Below are positions 7,736 through 14,321 of a stretch of DNA of 41,630 nt, in pieces. The position numbers and the translations under genes were made by a program. The stretch is from Gemmataceae bacterium. GTDB taxonomy: Bacteria > Planctomycetota > Planctomycetia > Gemmatales > Gemmataceae. How positions within the stretch are numbered: the stretch's first letter is position 1; the number at the start of each line of letters is the position of its first letter. The DNA lies in NCBI GenBank assembly GCA_019752375.1, contig JAIEMG010000245.1, positions 1 through 41,630 on the forward strand, read 5' to 3'. The notes below the pieces were generated by a model. It made no database searches. It was not told where the DNA came from and saw only the letters and a program-made list of their open reading frames with translations.

Positions 7736-8200
7736 CTACCTCTCAAACGCGGCCTTCACCTCCGAAAACTTGACCAGCGCGTCTACCCGTTCCGGCGCTT
7801 GCCGGTCCTCGGGGAAGCAACCTAAGTATACCCACTTCTTCGACTTCGCCGAGAAGTGGTACGTGGCTACAGCGGTGTAGAGGTGCTGCATCAACGACTC
7901 CCCAAGTGGGGGGGTGGTGGCGTAGCTGAACTTGATCTCGCCAACATGGGTGTGATCGACCCTGGCCTCGACGTTCGACTCCTCTTTGACGGTTGCGTTG
8001 TAGTTTACGGCCAGCGACGACTGCTTGGTCTGTAGGAACTGCGACAGTTGAGCCTTCTTCGCGTCGGAGATTGACTTGAACTCATCCGCGGGAGCAGGCA
8101 CGGTCACCTGAGTGGCCGGCTCGCCGCCGCAACCGGCGAGTGTGAGGAGGAGCAGCAGGAAGCCGAACTGGCACAAACCGCGACTCATGACGACTGGCAT
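7736..8200 (-). CDS. small lipoprotein of unknown function (first cassette gene)
   Basis: This encodes 154 residues. The ATG at 8200 is behind GGAGG with a seven-base gap; a second in-frame ATG at 8188 is possible. The N-terminus has a hydrophobic stretch ending in the lipobox LAGC followed by GGEP, so it is probably a lipid-anchored envelope protein. The mature part has a mixed alpha/beta pattern (NYNATVKEE, EIKFSYATTP, YHFSAKSKKWVYLG) and no recognisable enzyme motif. Its start is 15 bases after an isolated R'-type heptamer (8222-8216) and its stop is 12 bases before attC-like site B. It would be the first cassette of the array. Confidence 0.78.
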   Translation of the reverse strand: MPVVMSRGLCQFGFLLLLLTLAGCGGEPATQVTVPAPADEFKSISDAKKAQLSQFLQTKQSSLAVNYNATVKEESNVEARVDHTHVGEIKFSYATTPPLGESLMQHLYTAVATYHFSAKSKKWVYLGCFPEDRQAPERVDALVKFSEVKAAFER

Positions 8201-8215
8201 GCTCCACCCTCCGCC

Positions 8216-8290
8216 GCCGAACTTGTATGTAGACCAACTTCCGTCGAGCTATTTTTTCTCCGTGCGGACGGAAAAACAACCAAATCCAAA
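8216..8290 (-). other. candidate attI-like array boundary (R' heptamer plus AT-rich flank)
   Basis: GTTCGGC (8222-8216 on the minus strand) is the same R' heptamer that ends every attC-like site here, but no paired R''/L''/L' boxes precede it. The bases before it read ATACAA, resembling the ACAAAG that precedes the insertion point in classical attI sites. The sequence from about 8223 to 8345 is clearly richer in A+T than its surroundings. No integrase gene is present on either strand up to ppc. The attI reading is inferred; it may also be a decayed attC. Confidence 0.35.
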
Positions 8291-8615
8291 CGGAATTCGT
8301 TTGCAGCTCGACAATTCAGACGCACACTTGTACTAAAATACATCATCGGCAAAAACAACCTCGCGCGGCTTTGCGCCCTAACAGTGACCGACGGTTGCCT
8401 AACCACGGCGCGGCGGCGGCGGCGAGAATGCGATGTACAAGTTATTCGTGTTCATAGGGTTGAATGGTTTCGTCCGCACATATTTGCTGCGGCAACGGCA
8501 ACCAAGAGTGCCAGCCATGAATCTCCTGAATCAGGTTCGGCTGCGGCAAGGCTAGGCGTATCACATCGAGAAATCTTAGGTGCGCTGGATCGAGCGTTCC
8601 ATTTTCTTGCCCAGA
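8223..8615. other. intergenic region without a convincing gene
   Basis: This 393-base stretch lies between the cassette array and the 3' end of ppc. Its first ~120 bases are AT-rich. It has two minus-strand GTTAGG heptamers (GTTAGGC at 8403-8397, which fits the classic GTTRRRY core, and GTTAGGG at 8382-8376). The short reading frames crossing it have no credible composition or ribosome site. Confidence 0.5.
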
Positions 8616-11417
8616 TCACCCGGTGTTTTTCAGCCCCGATGCCACGCCGTTGATGCTCTCCAGGACCGCGGTCAGCAACTCTTCCGACGGTTCGCTGGCA
8701 GCACGCAGGCGTTTCAGCAGCGCGAGTTGGATGAAGCTCAAGGGATCGACGTAGGGATTCCGGCGAAGGATCGAACGGCGGAGCACGGGGACTTGCTCCA
8801 GAAGCGCGGACTGACCGGTGACGTCGAGGATCACGTCGGCGGTCCGGCGGTATTCGTTGGCAATACGGTCAAAGATGCGCTGGGCCAGGTCGGCGTCCTC
8901 GACCAGGTCGGCGTACAGGCGGGCAATCGTCAGGTCGGCCTTGGCCATGACCATCTGGGCGTTGTCGATCAGCGTGCGCCAGAATGGCCAGCGCTGGTAC
9001 ATGGTGCGCAGCTCGGCGGACGTGCCGCCGTGGTCGGCCAGGTATTCGCCCACCGCACTGCCCAGGCCGTACCAGCCCGGCAGGGTGTGGCGGCTCTGCA
9101 TCCAGCTGAAGACCCACGGGATCGCCCGCAGCTGATGGACGCCGCCGGCATCGCCACGACGCGGCGGCCGCGAGCCGATCTTCAGCTGGCTGACCTCCGC
9201 AATCGGCGTCGCTTGCTCGAAGTACGACAGGAATTCGGGGGTCTCGTAGACCAGGGTGCGGTAGTGCCGGCCGGCGGCGTCGGCCAGGCGCTCCATGACC
9301 CGCTCCCATGCGGGATCGGGGCCATCGTCCGGAAGCGGAAAGCTGGCGCGAAAGACGGCATTGAGGATCTGGCCCAGGTGGCGCTCGGCGATGGCGGGAT
9401 GGCCATAGCGGTCGGCAATCATCTCGCCCTGCTCGGTCAGACGGAGGCGGCCTGCGACGGTGCCCCGCGGCTGCGCCAGGATCGCCCGATTGGCCGGCCC
9501 GCCGCCGCGGCCCACGGCGCCGCCGCGGCCGTGGAACATCTGCATCTTCACACCGGTTCGCCGGCCCGTATCGGCCAGCGCTCGCTGGGCCTGGTAGAGC
9601 GCCCACGCCGACTGCAACGGGCCGCTTTCCTTGTTGCTGTCGGAATAGCCGATCATCACTTCTTGCAGGTTGCCGCGCAGCTCCAGGTGCCGGCGATAAA
9701 TGGGCAGGGCCAGGAGCCGCTGCATGATGATCGGGGCCCCGCGCAATGACTCCAGCGCCTCGAACAGCGGCACAATGTGCAGGCGGCTGATGCCGTCGGC
9801 AGGCCGGAATAACCGGGCCTCGCGCGCCAGCAGCAGCACCTCCAGGAGATGGCCTGGTTCGCTGGCGCCGCTGATGATGTAGTACTCCACCGCATCGGGG
9901 CATTGCTGCTCGAGGAGCGCTGCCACGGTGCGGAACGTTTGCACCACCTCGCGCGTCTCGGGCGTAAATCCTTCCAGGTGTGCGGGGATCAGTGGCCGGG
10001 TCTGTGCCAGCTCGCGGACGAGCAGGTCGAAACGCTCGTTGGCCGTCGACTTGGCATAGCGAGACGAAACGCCGGCCAGGGCAAAGATCTCCGCCAACGC
10101 CTGGCCATGCCGACCGCTGTGCTGCCGGATGTCGAGGGTCAGCAGGTGAACGCCGAAGACCTCCACGATTCGCGACAGATCGCGCACCGCCCCGGCCGCG
10201 GCAGCCCCCGCGCCCGCTTGCGCCAGGTCGTTGGCAATGACGCGCAGATCGGCCTGCAGGGCGGCGCGATCGCGATAGAGGCCCGGCGGCGGCGGGTTGG
10301 CGGCGTTCCACGAGGGCCGCATGGCGCGGACATGGTCGAGCGTTCGTTGCAGCTTGGTGGCGATGAATCGACACTTGGCACGGTAAGGCTCGCGGTTCCC
10401 GTCGAGACTCACGGCTGGCAACAGCTCCGCATCGGCCGCCAGGCTGGCTTGCAATTCGGTCCCGGGCTGAAACATGCGTCCCGAGTGACTCAGGCGGCCG
10501 CCCAGGTCCTCGACCGCACGCAGATAGTGGCTGAGAATCATTTCCTGCTGGCGGCGGAGCGTCTCGGCGGTGACGGTGTGCGTGACGTGCGGATGGCCGT
10601 CGCGGTCGCCGCCGATCCAGGAGCCAAAGCGGAGCAAGGCGGGCACTTGTTGCTTCCGACCCGGAAAGACCCGTTCCAGAGCCGCCTCCAGGCCGTGGTA
10701 GAAACGCGGCACCACGTGCAGAAGGCTGCCCTCCATCACGTCGAGCCCCTGGTCGACTTCGTCGAGCACGCGCGGGCGGGCGCCGCGCACGGTGTCGGTC
10801 AGCCAGAACGTCTCGACGTCCTCGGCAATGCCTGCGACAGTGGCGGATCGCTCCTCCGGCAAAAGACGGTGATACTCCAGGTTGTCGAGCCGGCCCGCGA
10901 TGGCGGTCAGCTTCTCCAGGATGGTCCGTCGCCGGGCCTCGCTGGGATGCGCGGTCAACACGGGACAGACGAGCGCGGACGCGAGCAGCGTTTCCACTTG
11001 CTCGGCAGTAATGCCGCGCTCGCGCAGCTCGATGAGCGCCGCTTCCGGGCTTTCGGACACCGGCGCCGGCGCACGCTGCAGCGTTCGCTGCCGAATGGCA
11101 CGGACACGGGCTTGCTGCTCCGCCAGGTTGATGAGATCGAAGTAGACGCTGAATGCCCGCGTCAGGACGCGCAGCGTTGGCAAGTCGAGGCGGTCGAGCC
11201 GGTCGCGCAACGCGCGCGCCTGGGGCACCGCCGGGTGCACGCGCAGCTCTCGGGCGGCGGCACGCACCTCTTCAACCAGTGCCAGGGGTTCGGCGCCGGC
11301 CAGCCGGCTGATGGCGGCGCTGAGCAGGCCGTCGAGCAGTTGAATGTCGGCTGCCAGTGCGGGATCGGCGGCGTCGGGAGACGGCTCGACGATGGGGCTC
11401 GGAGGAGTGATCGACAC
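8616..11417 (-). CDS. ppc: phosphoenolpyruvate carboxylase
   Basis: This encodes 933 residues, the usual length for bacterial PEP carboxylase, which makes oxaloacetate from PEP and bicarbonate to refill the TCA cycle. Visible motifs are TAHPSE with catalytic H157, GGDRDGHP (269-276), GYSDSNKESG, FHGRGGAVGRGGGP at about residue 610 (mobile catalytic loop region) and the C-terminal KNTG, the family's hallmark end. Catalytic-site glycines and arginines in these loops are intact. The start is a GTG at 11417 with only a weak AGG upstream, so a slightly different start is possible. The enzyme is cytoplasmic and usually allosteric (acetyl-CoA, aspartate). It is transcribed toward the cassette array and is preceded by the pfk remnant. 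Confidence 0.95.
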   Translation of the reverse strand: MSITPPSPIVEPSPDAADPALAADIQLLDGLLSAAISRLAGAEPLALVEEVRAAARELRVHPAVPQARALRDRLDRLDLPTLRVLTRAFSVYFDLINLAEQQARVRAIRQRTLQRAPAPVSESPEAALIELRERGITAEQVETLLASALVCPVLTAHPSEARRRTILEKLTAIAGRLDNLEYHRLLPEERSATVAGIAEDVETFWLTDTVRGARPRVLDEVDQGLDVMEGSLLHVVPRFYHGLEAALERVFPGRKQQVPALLRFGSWIGGDRDGHPHVTHTVTAETLRRQQEMILSHYLRAVEDLGGRLSHSGRMFQPGTELQASLAADAELLPAVSLDGNREPYRAKCRFIATKLQRTLDHVRAMRPSWNAANPPPPGLYRDRAALQADLRVIANDLAQAGAGAAAAGAVRDLSRIVEVFGVHLLTLDIRQHSGRHGQALAEIFALAGVSSRYAKSTANERFDLLVRELAQTRPLIPAHLEGFTPETREVVQTFRTVAALLEQQCPDAVEYYIISGASEPGHLLEVLLLAREARLFRPADGISRLHIVPLFEALESLRGAPIIMQRLLALPIYRRHLELRGNLQEVMIGYSDSNKESGPLQSAWALYQAQRALADTGRRTGVKMQMFHGRGGAVGRGGGPANRAILAQPRGTVAGRLRLTEQGEMIADRYGHPAIAERHLGQILNAVFRASFPLPDDGPDPAWERVMERLADAAGRHYRTLVYETPEFLSYFEQATPIAEVSQLKIGSRPPRRGDAGGVHQLRAIPWVFSWMQSRHTLPGWYGLGSAVGEYLADHGGTSAELRTMYQRWPFWRTLIDNAQMVMAKADLTIARLYADLVEDADLAQRIFDRIANEYRRTADVILDVTGQSALLEQVPVLRRSILRRNPYVDPLSFIQLALLKRLRAASEPSEELLTAVLESINGVASGLKNTG

Positions 11418-11421
11418 AGGG

Positions 11422-11800
11422 GCCTGCCGTTCAATCGAGGAAACCGATGCGCTGGCTTACGTCCACGTCGACGGAGCAGTACGGCTCAACGCCCACGCGA
11501 GACAAGGATGCAGACGCGGGCATGGGGAAAGCCGCACCGGCCACGGAAGTCGTTCATGACTGGCAAACGGGGGCTTGGGAAGGCGAGCGAAGAATCGTAC
11601 CGCTAGCCCATCTGGCAAGCAACCCTCGCGCCGCGAATGGAGAATCTTGGCAGGAAGCTCCGCTGTGCAGCAAGCGCTGGTCAAATGAGAGGTTGCGTCT
11701 GACGGCAGACAGAATTCCCGACCGGGCGACTCTGTCCGCCACCCTCGGATTGCACGCGATCGATGCACGGGTGCGCGATCCGTGGGACGATCGTTGCCCC
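11422..11800 (-). pseudogene. internally deleted remnant of a second pfk locus
   Basis: 11422-11486 aligns without gaps to 12573-12637, the 3' end of the intact pfk, with about nine mismatches. Translated, the remnant ends EPYCSVDVDVSQRIGFLD and stop, against QPYHSVNVDVNKRICFLD in the gene. From about 11551 the sequence instead resembles the region around and upstream of the pfk start (13957-14187): TTCATGA(C/T)TGG, GGAGAATCTT and GCGATCGATGCA blocks recur in the same order. Only about 60 bases separate the two ends, so nearly all of the ~1.3 kb coding part is missing. It cannot encode an enzyme. Confidence 0.7.
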
Positions 11801-11834
11801 AGTCGCCGGGGGAGATTGGACAGGGTTGGCGGAG

Positions 11835-11840
11835 TATAAT
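11835..11840 (+). promoter_or_regulatory. candidate -10 box (TATAAT) before the Uma2 gene
   Basis: A perfect TATAAT lies 59 bases before the ATG at 11900, in a window that is otherwise G+C rich. No good -35 is seen at the standard distance; TTGGAC at 11816-11821 is only 13 bases away. Confidence 0.35.
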
Positions 11841-11899
11841 GCGAAAAAGGATGTACTGGAACGTCCAAGCCTTCTTGCCGCCGCGCCTGGAAGCACCCA

Positions 11900-12514
11900 A
11901 TGAGTATGCCCAGTCCTAGTCCGCGATCGATGGTCACGGTGGACCAGTACCTCGCGCGTGAGCGCGCTGCCGAGGAGCGGCACGAATACCTCGACGGCCA
12001 GGTCTTCGCCATGGCCGGCGAAAGCGAAAATCACGGCATCATCACCGTGAACCTGGTGATTGCGCTCGGGATTCAGCTGAGAGGCACGCCTTGCCAGGCC
12101 CGCACCAAGGACACCAAGATCCGCAGCGGCCGCACCCCCATGCCCGGCCACAGCACCGAGGGCCTGTTCTCCTACCCCGACCTGGTGGTCATCTGCGGCG
12201 AGCCGGAACACCACGACGCCTATCAAGACGTGCTCCTCAACCCCACCGCCATCGTGGAAGTCCTGTCCCCGGCCACCGAAGCCTTTGACCGCGGCGAGAA
12301 ATTCACCCGCTACCAACTCTGGAACCCCACGCTGCGCGATTACCTTCTCGTTTCCCAGCGTCAGCCCCGCGTGGAGCACTTCAGCCGCCAGTCTGGCCGC
12401 GGCTGGGCGTACGACCTCCACGACGGCCTGGAAGCGAGCCTTGCCATCCCGTCGATTGCCTGCACGCTGACGCTGGCGGACGTCTACGACCGCGTCGTGT
12501 TCGCGGAAGGATGA
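11900..12514 (+). CDS. Uma2 family protein (DUF820, PD-(D/E)XK nuclease fold)
   Basis: This encodes 204 residues of the Uma2/DUF820 family, which is greatly expanded in cyanobacteria and planctomycetes. The pattern is typical: VDQYLARE and HEYLDGQVFAMAGES at the N-terminus, then the presumed metal-binding core SYPDLVVIC, IVEVLSPAT and DRGEKFTRYQ. The Asp of PDLVV and the Glu of VEVLSP would be the D and E of the PD-(D/E)XK motif. A predicted nuclease role is commonly given, but the biological function is unproven. The ATG at 11900 is kept although its ribosome site is weak. It stands alone on the + strand between two pfk-derived sequences, so it may have come in with the duplication or deletion event there. 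Confidence 0.9.
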   Translation: MSMPSPSPRSMVTVDQYLARERAAEERHEYLDGQVFAMAGESENHGIITVNLVIALGIQLRGTPCQARTKDTKIRSGRTPMPGHSTEGLFSYPDLVVICGEPEHHDAYQDVLLNPTAIVEVLSPATEAFDRGEKFTRYQLWNPTLRDYLLVSQRQPRVEHFSRQSGRGWAYDLHDGLEASLAIPSIACTLTLADVYDRVVFAEG

Positions 12515-12581
12515 CGACGCGTGCGATACGCCCCCGGCAGCTCAGGCGGAGCGGACGGCGGGCCGCGATCGCGCCTGCCGT

Positions 12582-13961
12582 TCAATCGAGGAAGCAGATG
12601 CGCTTGTTGACGTCCACGTTGACGGAGTGGTACGGCTGCGTCAAGTTGCCCGGATGGAACAACGTCTGCCGGACCACCTCCAGGTCTTCCTGGCCGATGG
12701 CGTTGGCAAAGATGGGTAACAGGTATTCGACGCCGGCCCGAGACAGGCGCAGCTCCTCGGCATCGTAGAACGACGGGTGCATTTGCCGGGCATGAATGAT
12801 CCCCCAGCGGTCGCGGAAGTCATTGGCCTGGACGACTTCGACGTGGAAGCCCGACGCACGGTCCCATTGCAGAATGCTGACCGCGTTGGTGTGCCCTTCC
12901 AGCAGCAAGTCGACGGCCTGGCCGCCCAGCTGGGCGCCGTAGAAGCGGTCGAACAGGATGGGCCGTCCGCCGCGCTGGGTGTGGCCCACTTTGCGGGTGA
13001 AGATCGCCGCCCGCGCGGATTCGTTGCGTCGTTTGCTCGTGAAGTAGGTGTCGCCTACGCGCTGGACGAGGAGCTGCCGCAGAGACTCCGCCGCACCGCT
13101 CAGCACGATGTTGCCCGCCGGGTCGGTGGAGGCGCTTTCGCTGCCCAGCTCCCGGCCGCGGCCATCCACCACGCCTTCGGCACAAACGATGACGACGTTC
13201 TTTTGCAGTTCGTAGACCTCGATGACGCGTTCGACCAGGCGATCCACGTCGATCGGCGACTCCGGGACCAGGATGATGTCCGGCTGGCCGTAAGCAGCTC
13301 CCATCGCCAGGTAGCCGGAGTGCCGGCCCATGACTTCGATAATTGCGATGCGGCGATGGCTCTCCGCCGTGGTGCGAATGCGCTGCACGCCCCAGGCCGA
13401 GACGAAGGCTGCGGTGGCAAAGCCCGGCGTGACGTAATTGACCATGTGCTCCAGGTCAAACCGTCCCCGCGCCGGGCCGCGGACGTAGCGAGGCGGTGAG
13501 GATTCAGAGTTGGGCTCGCACACCCACTCATCGGGCTCATGGCGGTAGTTCAGGCCCAGGTCGTTGTCGATGGTCTTGGGAGCGAGCACCGTGGGCAGAT
13601 GGTGCGACAACGCCTGCATGCCATTCAGCGTGCCGTCGCCGCCGACGCAGATAAGACCTTCGATCTTGAGGCGTTCGAGCCGATCGGCAATCTCGGCGAT
13701 GGCTGCCTTGTCCTGCCCATCCACGTAATCGCGGGACGCGCCGATCATCGTGCCGCCCTGCGTCGTCTCGAGCTCGGGGATGGTGGTGAAGAGCGGGTTG
13801 AGGTGGACATGGGGCACGCGCGGGTTGAAGAGGCTGCTGAACCCCTTGACCAGCCCGAAGACTTCGACCCTGCGCTGGTTGGCTCGAACGACCGCACCGT
13901 ACAGGGTCGCGTTCAAAGCCGGCGTGTCGCCGCCGGCAGTCAGAATGCCGATCCGTTTCAT
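12582..13961 (-). CDS. pfk: 6-phosphofructokinase
   Basis: This encodes 459 residues of the PfkA superfamily, longer than the ~320-residue E. coli enzyme. It phosphorylates fructose 6-phosphate in glycolysis. Visible motifs are GGDTPALN (10-17), GGDGT (107-111), PKTIDND (128-134, catalytic Asp 132) and MGRHSG (211-216, substrate binding). The pair that separates donors is mixed: glycine in GGDG fits ATP, while lysine in PKTIDND is typical of PPi-dependent and long-type enzymes. This combination is known in some ATP-using long-form PFKs, so ATP is favoured but PPi use cannot be excluded. The ATG at 13961 opens directly with the conserved KRIGILTAGGD. A deleted second copy lies at 11422-11800. 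Confidence 0.93.
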   Translation of the reverse strand: MKRIGILTAGGDTPALNATLYGAVVRANQRRVEVFGLVKGFSSLFNPRVPHVHLNPLFTTIPELETTQGGTMIGASRDYVDGQDKAAIAEIADRLERLKIEGLICVGGDGTLNGMQALSHHLPTVLAPKTIDNDLGLNYRHEPDEWVCEPNSESSPPRYVRGPARGRFDLEHMVNYVTPGFATAAFVSAWGVQRIRTTAESHRRIAIIEVMGRHSGYLAMGAAYGQPDIILVPESPIDVDRLVERVIEVYELQKNVVIVCAEGVVDGRGRELGSESASTDPAGNIVLSGAAESLRQLLVQRVGDTYFTSKRRNESARAAIFTRKVGHTQRGGRPILFDRFYGAQLGGQAVDLLLEGHTNAVSILQWDRASGFHVEVVQANDFRDRWGIIHARQMHPSFYDAEELRLSRAGVEYLLPIFANAIGQEDLEVVRQTLFHPGNLTQPYHSVNVDVNKRICFLD

Positions 13962-14321
13962 GATTGGAAAGAACTGCCCTCGGGGAGGCGAGTGTGGAGG
14001 ATCATGCGGCCAACCAACCGTTGAAGCAAGTGACGCGCCACGAAGGGAGAATCTTATGAGGTACTGCCATGAGGGAGCAACTGCTTGCCCAATGTGCGGT
14101 TGTGTCCGGCTCGCGGACGGGAACCAGACCGCACGCTCGCCCTCGCTGCAAGTGGACTGATCGCGATCGATGCAGCGGTGCGCGACAATTGAGCTTGACG
14201 TGGGGCCGGCTTACAGCCGGCCAAACAGGCCGGCTGGAAGCCGGCCCCACGGAGGTCACCCCGCCAAGCCGTCGGTGGTGGCGTGATGAGACGGAGGCAA
14301 AACGCCATCAAATCATCCGGC
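13962..14321. other. intergenic region: pfk upstream region and a palindrome
   Basis: This 360-base stretch lies between the pfk start and the stop of the GH3-type gene, both on the minus strand. Its pfk-proximal 230 bases are the part that recurs, diverged, at 11551-11785, so they probably contain the pfk promoter; the minus strand holds a TAAGAT that could be a -10 box. The distal part holds the hairpin at 14200-14250. No gene is seen. Confidence 0.55.
14200..14250. repeat. GC-rich palindrome, possible terminator (copy 1)
   Basis: Two 23-base arms beginning GTGGGGCCGGCTT and ending AAGCCGGCCCCAC enclose a five-base loop, with one mismatch. It lies downstream of the GH3-type gene and upstream of pfk. 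A very similar palindrome lies at 27655-27704, so this is a dispersed repeat that could act as a terminator. Confidence 0.8.

Noticed and set aside
8384..8653. + strand reading frame of 89 codons before ppc
   Set aside because: It overlaps the 3' end of ppc, has no ribosome site and no recognisable composition.
9849..11606. Long + strand reading frame of 585 codons over ppc
   Set aside because: It is antisense to a full-length PEP carboxylase gene with all motifs; its translation has no domain and reflects high-GC third-position bias.
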